Part shown: piece by piece, positions 6,485-15,085 of the stretch
Layout of the letters: every line of letters starts with the position of its first letter
Numbering within the stretch: position 1 is the stretch's first letter
Assembly (NCBI RefSeq): GCF_042680685.1
Contig: NZ_JBHUEA010000010.1
Location: forward strand, 1 to 64,000
Source: Amnibacterium endophyticum
Lineage (GTDB): Bacteria; Actinomycetota; Actinomycetes; Actinomycetales; Microbacteriaceae
DNA length: 64,000 nt
Direction of reading: 5' to 3'
The notes under the pieces: generated by a model
What the model saw: the letters and a program-made list of their open reading frames with translations, nothing else
Database searches by the model: none
What the model was told of the DNA's origin: nothing
Made by a program: the position numbers and the translations under genes

Positions 6485-9400
6485 GTGTACTCGGATCTCG
6501 ACGTCGCACGCATCACGGGGCCGGCCGGCTTCGCCCGGGCCGACGCGTACCAGCGCGAGGGCCGCGTCTCCGACGTGCGCTGGAGCACCGACCGCACGAC
6601 CCTGACCGGCCGCGTCCGCGGGTCCGAGCACACCCGCTACTCCGCGCGGGTCCGCCTGCGCCCCACGCCCGACGGGCCGGTCCCGATCGGCGGCCGCTGC
6701 GACTGCCCCGTCGCGTCCGACTGCAAGCACGTCGGCGCGGTGCTGCTCGAGGGGCGGCGCGGGCCGGGCGACCGGCCGGCGGCGCCGGCGGTCACGGAGG
6801 CGCTGTGGCGCCGCACCCTCGATCCGATCCTCGACGGGCTCGACCCGGACGAGCGCACGGCGGTGCTCGGGCTCGTGTTCGAGCTGCAGCAGGCGGAGCA
6901 GCCCTGGACCGGCTCGCGCCGCACCGCGCCGCGCGAGCGGCCGCTGCAGATCGGGGTGCGTCCCGTGCTGCTCGGCGCGAACGGCCGCTGGCGGCGCACG
7001 GGCGTCTCCTGGCGCACGGTCGTGTCGGAGTGGTCCGTGCACGAGTACGACGACCAGCAGGTGCGCCTGCTCGGGGAGGTCCACCGCCTCCTCGCCGCGG
7101 GCACGTCCGGGATGATGCCGGAGACCTGGCTGACGCTCGGCTCCTGCCGCAGCACCGCGCTCTGGTCCGTGCTGCGGGAGGCCGAGGAGGCGGGGGTCGG
7201 CCTCGTCACCGGCGGCCGCGCGCAGGAGCCGCTGCAGCTCGCGACCGGGCCGGTGACCCCGGCCGCGGACATCGAGCGGACGGACGGGGGCCTCGTCCTC
7301 ACCCCGCTGCTGGCGCGCGGTGACCCCGCGACCGGCGAGGCGGTCGCCCCGCCCTTCGCGCTCATCGGCGACCCGGGCATCGGCGTCGCGACGTGGACGC
7401 CGGGCGAGGCGCTCGCGGAGGCGCGGATCGCGCTCGCCCCGTTCGCGGAGCCCCTGCAGCCGGCCGCGCACGCCTTCCTGCGGATCGCCGACCCGATCGA
7501 GGTCCCCGCGGACGAGGAGGCGGACTTCCTCGCGCACCACTACCGGCGGCTCGCGAGCGTGCTGCCGATCGTCTCCCGCGAGGGCGGCTTCGAGCCGCCG
7601 GCCCGGCCGATCGCCGAGCTCGAGCTCGTGGTGGAGCACGCGCCCGGCGGCATCGTCGGCCGCTGGACGTGGCGCTACTCGCTGCCGGGCGGCGGCGCGG
7701 TGACGCTCGGCGGGGAGCGCGACGACGTCCGCGACCCCGCGCAGGAGCGGCGCATCGTCCAGGCGGTGCGCGCCGCCGGCGTCGACAGCGGCCGCACGCC
7801 CGAGCTGCTCGAGCACGGCGACCTGAAGCCCTCGTTCGACCTGCACGGCATGACGGCGGTCGGCTTCGCGCGCGAGGTGCTGCCCCCGCTCAGGGCCGTC
7901 CCCGGCCTCCGCGTCGTCGAGCGCGGCGAGCCGATCGACTACCGGCCCGCCGAGGAGGCGCCGGTCGACGCCGTCGGCACGCGCGAGGTGAAGGGCGACC
8001 GCGACTGGTTCGACCTCGACATCGAGATCCGCGTCGGCGGGGAGGTCGCGCCGCTCGCGGACGTGATCCTCGCGCTGGCCCGCGGCGACGACGCGATGGT
8101 GCTGCCGGGCGGCGTGTACTTCCCGCTGGACGACCCGGTGTTCGAGCGCCTGCGCGCGCTCATCGCCGAGGCGCGCGAGCTGACGGACGACCACCGCGCA
8201 CCGCTGCGCATCTCCCGCTTCCAGGGCTCGCTCTGGGAGGACCTCGTCGCGCTCGGCGTCGTCGCGCGGCAGGCGGACGCCTGGCGGCGCTCGCTCGAGG
8301 CCCTCGGCGGCTTCGCCGACGACGGGCGGCTCGAGCGGCAGGCGCTGCCGCAGGACTTCACCGCGACGCTCCGCCCGTACCAGCAGGACGGCTACGACTG
8401 GCTGTCGTTCCTGTACGACAGCGGGCTCGGCGGCGTGCTCGCGGACGACATGGGGCTCGGCAAGACGGTCCAGTCGCTCGCCCTCGTCGCGCGCGCCGTC
8501 GAGCGGGCCGACTCCGAGGGCGCCCCGCGCCCGCGCTTCCTCGTGGTCGCACCGACCTCCGTGGTGCCCAACTGGATCACCGAGGCGGAGCGCTTCGTCC
8601 CCGGGCTCTCGGTCGCCGGGGTGACGGAGACGGTGCGCAAGAGCGGGCGCCCGCTCGCCGACACGATCGGCGACGCCGACCTCGTCATCACCTCCTACGC
8701 GCTGCTGCGGCTCGACACCGCCGCCTACACGGGCGTCGAGTGGGGCGGGCTGCTGCTCGACGAGGCCCAGTTCGCGAAGAACCGGCACTCCACGACCTAC
8801 CAGCGCATCCGCTCCATCGACGTGCCGTTCCGGCTCGCGATCACCGGCACCCCGCTCGAGAACGACCTGATGGAGCTGTGGTCGATCCTGTCGGTCGCGG
8901 CCCCCGGGCTGTTCCCGTCTCCGACCGGGTTCCAGGAGCACTACGCGAAGCCGATCGAGAAGGAGGGCGACCGGACGCGCCTGGCGCAGCTGCAGCGGCG
9001 GCTCCGGCCCCTCATGCTGCGGCGCACGAAGCAGGTCGTCGCCGCTGACCTGCCCGACAAGACCGAGCAGGTGATCGAGGTCGAGCTCGGCCGCAAGCAG
9101 CGCGCGGTCTACGACCGGCACCTCGCCCGCGAGCGGCAGCGGGTCCTCGGCCTGATCGAGGACTTCGACCGCAACCGGTTCTCGATCTTCCGGGCGCTCA
9201 CCACGCTGCGGCAGGTCGCGCTCGACGCCGCGTTGATCGACGAGGCGAACGAGGGGATCCCGTCCGCGAAGCTCGACCTGTTCGACGAGCTGCTCGGCAA
9301 CGCGATCGACGAGGGGCACAAGATCCTCGTCTTCAGCCAGTTCACCCGGCTGCTGCAGCGGGTGCGGACCCGGCTCGACGAGGCGGAGGTGCCGTACGCG

Positions 9401-9775
9401 TACCTCGACGGGGCGACCAGGCGGCGCGGGGAGGCGATCGACCGGTTCCGCTCCGGCGGGGCCGACGTGTTCCTCATCTCGCTGAAGGCGGGCGGATTCG
9501 GGCTGAACCTCGCGGAGGCCGACTACTGCATCCTGCTCGACCCGTGGTGGAACCCGGCGGCGGAGGCCCAGGCGGTTGACCGCGCGCACCGCATCGGGCA
9601 GCAGCGGCAGGTGATGGTCTACCGCCTGGTGGCGAAGGACACGATCGAGGAGAAGGTGATGGCGCTGCAGCAGGCGAAGCGCGAGCTCTTCGACGCGGTG
9701 ATGGACGACGGGGGCGACGGCGCCGCGGCCGCGAGCGCGCTGTCCGCGGCGGACGTCCGCGAGCTGCTCTCCTGA
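6485..9775 (+). CDS. SWIM zinc-finger, SNF2-family DEAD/DEAH ATPase
   Basis: 1096 aa, cytosolic. A SWIM zinc finger (Cys72-x-Cys74, Cys80-x-His82) is followed by a ~550-residue bacterial SNF2-associated region and the two RecA-like lobes of a SWI2/SNF2 translocase. Walker A is LADDMGLGKT (about residue 655), motif II is LLDEAQ (about 758), and the helicase C lobe carries FSQFTRLLQ and DRAHRIGQ. DEAQ replaces the commoner DEAH. Bacterial relatives of RapA/HepA translocate on DNA and remodel nucleoprotein, for example stalled RNA polymerase. The GTG start has a strong ribosome site. It stands alone, with a stem-loop after the stop. Confidence 0.93.
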   Translation: MYSDLDVARITGPAGFARADAYQREGRVSDVRWSTDRTTLTGRVRGSEHTRYSARVRLRPTPDGPVPIGGRCDCPVASDCKHVGAVLLEGRRGPGDRPAAPAVTEALWRRTLDPILDGLDPDERTAVLGLVFELQQAEQPWTGSRRTAPRERPLQIGVRPVLLGANGRWRRTGVSWRTVVSEWSVHEYDDQQVRLLGEVHRLLAAGTSGMMPETWLTLGSCRSTALWSVLREAEEAGVGLVTGGRAQEPLQLATGPVTPAADIERTDGGLVLTPLLARGDPATGEAVAPPFALIGDPGIGVATWTPGEALAEARIALAPFAEPLQPAAHAFLRIADPIEVPADEEADFLAHHYRRLASVLPIVSREGGFEPPARPIAELELVVEHAPGGIVGRWTWRYSLPGGGAVTLGGERDDVRDPAQERRIVQAVRAAGVDSGRTPELLEHGDLKPSFDLHGMTAVGFAREVLPPLRAVPGLRVVERGEPIDYRPAEEAPVDAVGTREVKGDRDWFDLDIEIRVGGEVAPLADVILALARGDDAMVLPGGVYFPLDDPVFERLRALIAEARELTDDHRAPLRISRFQGSLWEDLVALGVVARQADAWRRSLEALGGFADDGRLERQALPQDFTATLRPYQQDGYDWLSFLYDSGLGGVLADDMGLGKTVQSLALVARAVERADSEGAPRPRFLVVAPTSVVPNWITEAERFVPGLSVAGVTETVRKSGRPLADTIGDADLVITSYALLRLDTAAYTGVEWGGLLLDEAQFAKNRHSTTYQRIRSIDVPFRLAITGTPLENDLMELWSILSVAAPGLFPSPTGFQEHYAKPIEKEGDRTRLAQLQRRLRPLMLRRTKQVVAADLPDKTEQVIEVELGRKQRAVYDRHLARERQRVLGLIEDFDRNRFSIFRALTTLRQVALDAALIDEANEGIPSAKLDLFDELLGNAIDEGHKILVFSQFTRLLQRVRTRLDEAEVPYAYLDGATRRRGEAIDRFRSGGADVFLISLKAGGFGLNLAEADYCILLDPWWNPAAEAQAVDRAHRIGQQRQVMVYRLVAKDTIEEKVMALQQAKRELFDAVMDDGGDGAAAASALSAADVRELLS

Positions 9776-9787
9776 CCCGTCCGGTCG

Positions 9788-9828
9788 GTGCTCGTGCTGC
9801 TCTGCGTCCTCCGGAGCGGTACGAGCAC
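9788..9828. terminator. Stem-loop after the SNF2 helicase
   Basis: GTGCTCGT (9788-9795) pairs perfectly with ACGAGCAC (9821-9828), with a nested GCTC/GAGC stem. It starts 12 bases after the stop and is a plausible terminator separating this gene from the nitrogen operon. Confidence 0.5.
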
Positions 9829-9861
9829 TGACCCGGCGGGTCGAGAGGCGGCGCGCGGGCG

Positions 9862-9899
9862 GAAACGCCATCGTGTTCCGCTGGAAACCACTCGGAAAC
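9862..9899 (+). promoter_or_regulatory. Candidate GlnR operator before the Nit1C-type operon
   Basis: Three GAAAC pentamers at 9862, 9884 and 9895, with GTGTT at 9873, lie exactly 11 bases apart (one helical turn). Actinobacterial GlnR boxes alternate GTnAC and GAAAC with six-base spacers, that is, an 11-base period. The array ends 22 bases before the first gene. GlnR itself is not in the window, so regulation is inferred from the site and from the known nitrogen-starvation link of the operon. Confidence 0.5.
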
Positions 9900-9921
9900 G
9901 GCGCGGGGCTTCCATGAGGGC

Positions 9922-10743
9922 ATGGCGGCCGACGTGCACGACTCGCACCGGCACATCGGCGCGCTCCCGGCCTACCCGTTCTACGGCGGGCCGGCGATCC
10001 GGGCGGACCTCACGGCGAGGGAGACGGTCAAGGGGTTCCTCGCCGACCTCGACGCCGAGGGCACCGAGCGCGCGCTCGTCCTGCCGAACTACGGGGTGCC
10101 GATCCCCGAGGTCGCCTTCGAGCTGAACCACCTCGCGCTCGAGGCCGCGCAGGCGGACGACCGGGTGCGGTGCGGGCTCTGGATCTCGCCGAAGCCCGAG
10201 GACGCCGAGCGGAACACCGCGGCGCTCGCGCTGGCCGGCGAGGACGGCGTGGCCGCGCTGAAGACGAGCTTCCTGCTCGGCGGCGCTGCCGACGACCCCG
10301 GGTGCCTCGAGCAGCTCGGCCGCATGTTCGACGCGGCGCGGGAGCACGACCTCACCGTGCACGTCCACACGTCGCCCGGCGGCGCCTCGGACATCGACCG
10401 GGTCGGCGGCCTCGTGGAGCGCTGGGGCGACGACGTCCGCATCCACCTCGTGCACCTCGGCGGGGGCATGAGCGGCCACATGAAGCTGATCGGCGGGCGG
10501 TTCTTCGACTGGATCGAGTCCGGCAAGCGGGTCTACAGCGACACGAGCTGGGCCATCGGCTTCGCGGCGGTCTGGCTCGTCGCCGAGATCGAGCGGCGCG
10601 GGATCGGCCACGACCGGATCCTCTTCGCCTCCGACCAGCCGTGGGGCGACCACGCCGGCGAGCTCGCCCGGATGCGGGCCGCCGTGAAGGACGGCGAGCT
10701 CGGCCGCCGGTTCCTCCGCGACAACTTCGCCGACCTCTACTGA
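9922..10743 (+). CDS. Amidohydrolase-family metal-dependent hydrolase, first gene of the nitrogen operon
   Basis: 273 aa TIM-barrel amidohydrolase of the amidohydrolase_2 type. Metal-site residues are visible: HxH in DSHRHIG near the N-terminus, His in HVHTS, His in HLVHLGG and the late Asp in FASDQPWGD. These enzymes hydrolyse or decarboxylate small organic acids and amides; the substrate is unknown. The ATG at 9922 follows TGAGGG. The next gene starts 40 bases on. Its place at the head of the Nit1C-like operon suggests it handles a nitrogenous product. Confidence 0.85.
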   Translation: MAADVHDSHRHIGALPAYPFYGGPAIRADLTARETVKGFLADLDAEGTERALVLPNYGVPIPEVAFELNHLALEAAQADDRVRCGLWISPKPEDAERNTAALALAGEDGVAALKTSFLLGGAADDPGCLEQLGRMFDAAREHDLTVHVHTSPGGASDIDRVGGLVERWGDDVRIHLVHLGGGMSGHMKLIGGRFFDWIESGKRVYSDTSWAIGFAAVWLVAEIERRGIGHDRILFASDQPWGDHAGELARMRAAVKDGELGRRFLRDNFADLY

Positions 10744-10783
10744 CCGCCGCCGACCTGCACCACCCGACCGCTAGGAGCACCCG

Positions 10784-11308
10784 ATGGCCCTGTTCGACGA
10801 CCAGATCCTCGCCAACATCGAGACGTCGCGGAACGAGATCCCGCACCCGTCGCTGTCGAAGGGCAGCTCGATCTACGGATCGACCAAGATCTTCCCCGAC
10901 ATCCAGGCGGAACCGGGCCAGTCGTACCTGACGCTCGTGCACGGCATCGCGCACGAGTCGAGCGTCAGCTTCGTCGCCTGCCTGCAGGCGCTCCGCGCGC
11001 TGCGCAAGGGCTTCGACTCCGTCCTGTACTTCTACGGCCCGGGCGCCATGAACGTCATCGCGACCCGGGGCTTCCCGACGACCGGCGACTCCGCGTTCCC
11101 GGGCGAGCAGAACATCAACGACACGGTCGCGACGTTCCTGAAGGAGGGCGGCACCGCGTTCGTGTGCCGCTTCGGCCTCTCGCTGCACGGCCTGCGCGAG
11201 GAGGACGTGATGGAGGGCGTGATCCCGTGCCACCCGCTCGACGTGCAGGACGCCCTGATCTACTTCGCGAACAAGGGCGCCGTCATCAACTCGACCTACA
11301 TGGTCTGA
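10784..11308 (+). CDS. Nitrogen-starvation response protein, MSMEG_0572/Sll0783 family (NitB-like)
   Basis: 174 aa, with a TAGGAGC ribosome site. The sequence (NEIPHPSLSKGSSIYGSTKIFPDIQAEPGQSYLT and FYGPGAMNVIATRGFPTTGDSAFPGEQNINDTVATFLKEGGTAF) matches the small protein that marks Nit1C clusters in mycobacteria, cyanobacteria and cyanotrophic pseudomonads. It resembles DsrE-like folds and has no known catalytic assignment. In cyanobacteria the homologue Sll0783 is among the genes most strongly induced by nitrogen starvation. Confidence 0.9.
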   Translation: MALFDDQILANIETSRNEIPHPSLSKGSSIYGSTKIFPDIQAEPGQSYLTLVHGIAHESSVSFVACLQALRALRKGFDSVLYFYGPGAMNVIATRGFPTTGDSAFPGEQNINDTVATFLKEGGTAFVCRFGLSLHGLREEDVMEGVIPCHPLDVQDALIYFANKGAVINSTYMV

Positions 11309-11310
11309 CC

Positions 11311-12447
11311 GTGCCGGCGACGAACCTCGGGCTCCCGGCGGTGCGGAGCGAGCCCTCCGCACCGCCGGCGGCCGCCGACCCGGTCGCGCGCCGCGTCGAC
11401 GTGGCGCTGCGCGGCCTGCGCATCGCGGCCCCGGTGCACCGCGAGGCGGGCGCCGGGCCGAGCGACGACGGCCACGTCCTGTGGGACGGGGAGCAGGCGG
11501 CGATCCCGGTGAACCCGGACAGCCCCTACCTCGTCTCCGGCGGCCGCCTGCTGCTCGACACCGGCGACGCCGGACCGATCGACGTGGGCGTCGACGTCGC
11601 CCCGGTGCGCCGGCCGCGGTTCTACGACCTCGCGACCGCGGACGGGACCGCCTACGAGGCGATCGCGCGGCTGCACGGCCGCGACGTGCTCGCGACCACT
11701 GTCGTGCAGACCTGCATCCGCTACGACGAGGACCAGCGCTGCCGGTTCTGCGCCATCGAGGCGTCGCTCGAGGCCGGCTCGACGATCGCGGTGAAGACCC
11801 CGGCGATGCTCGCCGAGGTCGCCCGCGCGGCGCGCGACCTCGACGGCGTGACGCAGATGGTGATGACCACCGGCACGTCGCACGGCTGGGACCGCGGCGC
11901 GAAGCACCTCGCCCGCTGCGTGCGGGCGGTGAAGGAGGCCGTCCCTGAGCTCGCGATCCAGGTGCAGATCGAGCCGCCGCGGCACCTCCGCGCGATCCAG
12001 GACCTGTTCGACGCGGGCGCGGAGTCGATCGGCATCCACGTCGAGTCGATGGACGACGCCGTGCGCAGGGCCTGGATGCCGGGCAAGAGCACGGTGACGC
12101 TCGACGAGTACCGCGCCGCGTGGGCCGAGGCGGTGCGCGTCTTCGGGCGCAACCAGGTCTCCACCTACCTGCTCGTCGGCCTCGGGGAGGACCCGGACGA
12201 CGTGCCGCGGTGGGCGGAGGAGCTGATCGCGCTCGGGGTCTACCCCTTCGTCGTGCCGTTCCGCCCGCTGCGCGGCACGCTCGCGACCGACGTCGACCAC
12301 GTGCCGGCGCCGCAGCGATCGATCCTCGAGACGGTGTCGCGGCAGGTCGCGGCGCTGCTCGTGGCGGCGGGCATGCTCGGCTCCGAGCAGAAGGCCGGGT
12401 GCGCCGCCTGCGGCGCCTGCGGCGTGCTGAAGACGGCCGGCGCCTAG
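11311..12447 (+). CDS. Atypical radical SAM protein, MSMEG_0568 family (NitD-like)
   Basis: 378 aa from a GTG two bases after the preceding stop. The cluster-binding cysteines are Cys135, Cys144 and Cys147 (TCIRYDEDQRCRFC), that is CX8CX2C and not the canonical CX3CX2C. The region after it (MVMTTGTSHG, IQIEPPRHL, STYLLVGLGED) is radical SAM TIM-barrel sequence. A second Cys group, GCAACGAC, lies at the extreme C-terminus and could hold another cluster. The reaction is unknown; the family always accompanies the Nit1C nitrilase. Confidence 0.9.
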   Translation: MPATNLGLPAVRSEPSAPPAAADPVARRVDVALRGLRIAAPVHREAGAGPSDDGHVLWDGEQAAIPVNPDSPYLVSGGRLLLDTGDAGPIDVGVDVAPVRRPRFYDLATADGTAYEAIARLHGRDVLATTVVQTCIRYDEDQRCRFCAIEASLEAGSTIAVKTPAMLAEVARAARDLDGVTQMVMTTGTSHGWDRGAKHLARCVRAVKEAVPELAIQVQIEPPRHLRAIQDLFDAGAESIGIHVESMDDAVRRAWMPGKSTVTLDEYRAAWAEAVRVFGRNQVSTYLLVGLGEDPDDVPRWAEELIALGVYPFVVPFRPLRGTLATDVDHVPAPQRSILETVSRQVAALLVAAGMLGSEQKAGCAACGACGVLKTAGA

Positions 12448-12450
12448 CCC

Positions 12451-13884
12451 GTGCCCGAGTCCGCCCTGTTCGACGTGCCGGTCCTGACCGGGACGCTGCG
12501 GCGTCCGGCGCCGTGGGCGCTGCGGCGCGCGGAGGGGGACGAGCTCGCCGCGTACCGGCGGCTGCGCCGGGACGCCTTCGTCGTCGAGCAGCACCTGTTC
12601 GCGGGCACCGACGCCGACGACGTCGACGACGACCCGCGCACCGTCGTGCTCGTGGCCGTCGCCCCCGGCGGGCGCGTGGTCGGGGGCGTCCGGCTCGCGC
12701 CGCTGACCGAGCCGGACATCGGCTGGTGGGCCGGCAGCCGCCTCGTCGTCGACGAGGCGGTGCGCGGCGCCGCGGGCCTCGGTGCACAGCTCGTCGACGA
12801 GGCGTGCCGGGTCGCGGAGGCGGCGGGCGTGCTCCGCTTCGACGCGACCGTGCAGCAGCGGTACGCGCGGATGTTCGCCCGGCTGGGCTGGACGGACGCG
12901 GGGGAGGCGGACGTCGCCGGCGTCCCGCACCGGCGCATGCGGTGGCCGATCCGCCGCGTCGCCGCGCTCGTCGAGCGCACCAAGGCATCGCTGGCGGACC
13001 TGCTCGACCCGTCCTCGTCGACGGGCGCGGGACCGCGCGGCGCCGCGCCCGGCGCGTCCCTCGGCGGCGCGGGCTTCGTCGGCGACGACGGCGCCCCGGT
13101 GCCGGGCAGCGACCTCGTCGCGGCGTGCGACGCGATCCTGCCCGCGATGGTCCAGCGCGACCCCGAGTGGGCGGGCTGGTGCGGCGTGCTCGTCAACGTC
13201 AACGACCTGTCGGCGATGGGCGCCGACCCGGTCGGCCTGCTCGACGCGGTCGCCGGGCCGGACCTCGAGACCGTGCGCCGCGTCGTCCGCGGCCTGCGGA
13301 GCGCGGCGGAGGCGTGGGGCGTGCCCCTGCTCGGCGGCCACACCCAGCTCGGGGTGGCCGCGTCGCTCGCGGTCACCGCCCTCGGCCGCACCTCGGCGCC
13401 CGTGCCGGGCGGCGGCGGTCGTCGGCACGACGAGCTGACCCTCGCCGTCGACACCACGGGCGGCTGGCGGCCCGGGGCCCCCGGGACCCAGTGGGACTCG
13501 ACCTCGTCGCGGTCCGGCGAGGAGCTGCGGGCGATGGCGCGGCTCGTGCGCGACGCCGCGCCGCGGGCCGCCAAGGACGTCAGCATGGCCGGCATCGCCG
13601 GCACCGCGGGGATGCTCGCGGAGGCCTCCGGCTGCGGCGCCGAGATCGAGGTCGCCGCCGTGCCCCGACCCGCGGCCGCCTCGGCGGGCGACTGGCTCAC
13701 CTGCTTCCCGGGCTTCGGCATGCTCACCGCCGACGCCCCCGGCGCCTCGCGGATGGGCTCGCCGCTCACCGCCACGGCCGCCGTCGGCCGCCTGACCGCC
13801 GCGCCCGGGGTGCGGCTCGTCTGGCCGGACGGCGAGGCCACCACCGCCCTTCCCGGACCCGTCACGGGGCTCGGGCACGCCTGA
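12451..13884 (+). CDS. GNAT acetyltransferase fused to an AIR-synthase-related domain (MSMEG_0567/Sll0787 type, NitE-NitF)
   Basis: 477 aa from a GTG four bases after the previous stop. Residues ~15-165 are a GNAT domain (LRRAEGDELAAYRRLRRDAFVVEQ; RLVVDEAVRGAAGLGAQLVDEA). Residues ~175-475 resemble the PurM/AIR-synthase ATP-binding fold (LVNVNDLSAMGADPVGLLDA; LLGGHTQLGV; KDVSMAGIAGTAGMLAEASGCGAEIEV). In other bacteria these are two genes (nitE and nitF). The fusion is as in mycobacteria and implies that the two activities work on one intermediate, probably ATP-dependent activation plus acyl transfer (inferred). Confidence 0.9.
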   Translation: MPESALFDVPVLTGTLRRPAPWALRRAEGDELAAYRRLRRDAFVVEQHLFAGTDADDVDDDPRTVVLVAVAPGGRVVGGVRLAPLTEPDIGWWAGSRLVVDEAVRGAAGLGAQLVDEACRVAEAAGVLRFDATVQQRYARMFARLGWTDAGEADVAGVPHRRMRWPIRRVAALVERTKASLADLLDPSSSTGAGPRGAAPGASLGGAGFVGDDGAPVPGSDLVAACDAILPAMVQRDPEWAGWCGVLVNVNDLSAMGADPVGLLDAVAGPDLETVRRVVRGLRSAAEAWGVPLLGGHTQLGVAASLAVTALGRTSAPVPGGGGRRHDELTLAVDTTGGWRPGAPGTQWDSTSSRSGEELRAMARLVRDAAPRAAKDVSMAGIAGTAGMLAEASGCGAEIEVAAVPRPAAASAGDWLTCFPGFGMLTADAPGASRMGSPLTATAAVGRLTAAPGVRLVWPDGEATTALPGPVTGLGHA

Positions 13885-13902
13885 GACATGAAGGAGCACG
13901 GG

Positions 13903-14787
13903 ATGCCCGTCACGCTCGCCGCCGCGTCCGAGAGCTTCGGCCGCGACCTGGAGGAGAACTACCGCACGATCGCGCGGCTCGTCGCGGAGGCGTCCGCCGC
14001 GGGCGCCGACCTGCTCGCGCTGCCGGAGGCCGCGATCGGCGGCTACCTGTCGAGCCTCGGCGGGCACGGCGACCCGTCGACGCCCGACTCCCTGCCGCCC
14101 GCGATCCGGCTCGACGGACCGGAGCTCGCGCGGGTCGCCGCGCTCGCCGGCGACCTCGTGCTGGTGCTCGGCATCTGCGAGGCCGACGGGCCGGAGGCCG
14201 ACCCGGTCCGCTACAACACCGTCGTCGCCCTGACCCGCGACGGCGTGCTCGGCGTGCACCGCAAGGTGCACCAGCCGCTCGGCGAGCACCTCAGCTACGC
14301 GGCCGGCGACTCCTTCACCGCCTTCGACAGCCCGGTCGGGCGCCTCGGGCTGATGATCTGCTACGACAAGGCGTTCCCCGAGGGCGCCCGGACGCTGGCG
14401 CTCGACGGCGCGGAGATCGTGGTCTGCGTCTCCGCGTGGCCCGCCGCCCGCACCGCCGGGGCGACGGACCTCGCCGAGGACCGCTGGACGAAGCGCTTCC
14501 GCCTGTACGACCAGGCGCGGGCGCTCGAGAACCAGATCGTGTGGGTCGCCTCGAACCAGGCCGGGACCTTCGGGCGCCTGCGCTTCGTGGGCTCCGCCTC
14601 GGTGATCGGACCCGGCGGCGAGGTCCTCGCGGACACCGGCGTGGGCGACGGCCTCGCGATCGCGACGGTCGACGTGCCGGAGGCGCTCGCCACCGCGCGG
14701 CGGGCGATGTTCGCGCTGCGCGACCGGCGCCCCGACGCGTACGCGCTCGAGGGCCGGGTCGCCGAGGAGGAGCTCGTCGATGCCTGA
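13903..14787 (+). CDS. Nitrilase, Nit1 type (NitC-like)
   Basis: 294 aa. The catalytic triad of the nitrilase superfamily is intact: Glu42 (LPEAAIGGYL), Lys121 (HRKVHQPLGE), Cys153 (LMICYDKAFPEG). Nitrilases convert organic nitriles to acids and ammonia; Nit1C enzymes are linked to nitrogen scavenging and, in Pseudomonas fluorescens, to growth on cyanide. The ATG at 13903 is preferred over one at 13888 because AAGGAG ends six bases upstream of it. It overlaps the next gene by eight bases. A non-catalytic paralogue follows three genes later. Confidence 0.93.
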   Translation: MPVTLAAASESFGRDLEENYRTIARLVAEASAAGADLLALPEAAIGGYLSSLGGHGDPSTPDSLPPAIRLDGPELARVAALAGDLVLVLGICEADGPEADPVRYNTVVALTRDGVLGVHRKVHQPLGEHLSYAAGDSFTAFDSPVGRLGLMICYDKAFPEGARTLALDGAEIVVCVSAWPAARTAGATDLAEDRWTKRFRLYDQARALENQIVWVASNQAGTFGRLRFVGSASVIGPGGEVLADTGVGDGLAIATVDVPEALATARRAMFALRDRRPDAYALEGRVAEEELVDA

Positions 14788-15085
14788 GATGACGTTCACG
14801 GTCCGCTGGCCGGACGGCCGCGTCGAGGAGTGCTGGTCGCCGTCCCTGGTGATGTGGGACCACCTGCAGGTCGGCGCCGAGTACCCGGTCGGCGACTTCG
14901 CCTCGCGGGCGTCGGCGGCGCTCGAGGAGGCGGGGGAGCGCGTCCGAGCGCGCTACGGGTTCCTCTGCACGAGCGCGCTCGCGCAGGCGGAGGCGATCCG
15001 CGGCCGCGCCGCGGCGCTCGACGCCGCGGCGCCGGTCCGGGTGCTCGCGATGGCCCCGCCGCTGCCCGTCGGGGCCCGCTCGTGA
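14780..15085 (+). CDS. MSMEG_0570-family nitrogen-starvation protein (NitG-like)
   Basis: 101 aa. MTFTVRWPDGRVEECWSPSLVMWDHLQVGAEYPVGDFASRASAALEEAGERV is typical of the small MSMEG_0570 family, found only in Nit1C clusters. It has no known catalytic motif and is likely a cytosolic accessory subunit. It begins inside the nitrilase gene and ends in a GTGA overlap with the flavoprotein gene, so the three are translationally coupled. Confidence 0.88.
   Translation: MPEMTFTVRWPDGRVEECWSPSLVMWDHLQVGAEYPVGDFASRASAALEEAGERVRARYGFLCTSALAQAEAIRGRAAALDAAAPVRVLAMAPPLPVGARS

Noticed and set aside
4436..9871. An 1811-codon open frame on the minus strand
   Set aside because: It is the antisense shadow of the SNF2 helicase and the luciferase-like gene in GC-rich DNA. 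Only its last 260 codons (the siderophore-interacting protein) have a protein-family sequence.
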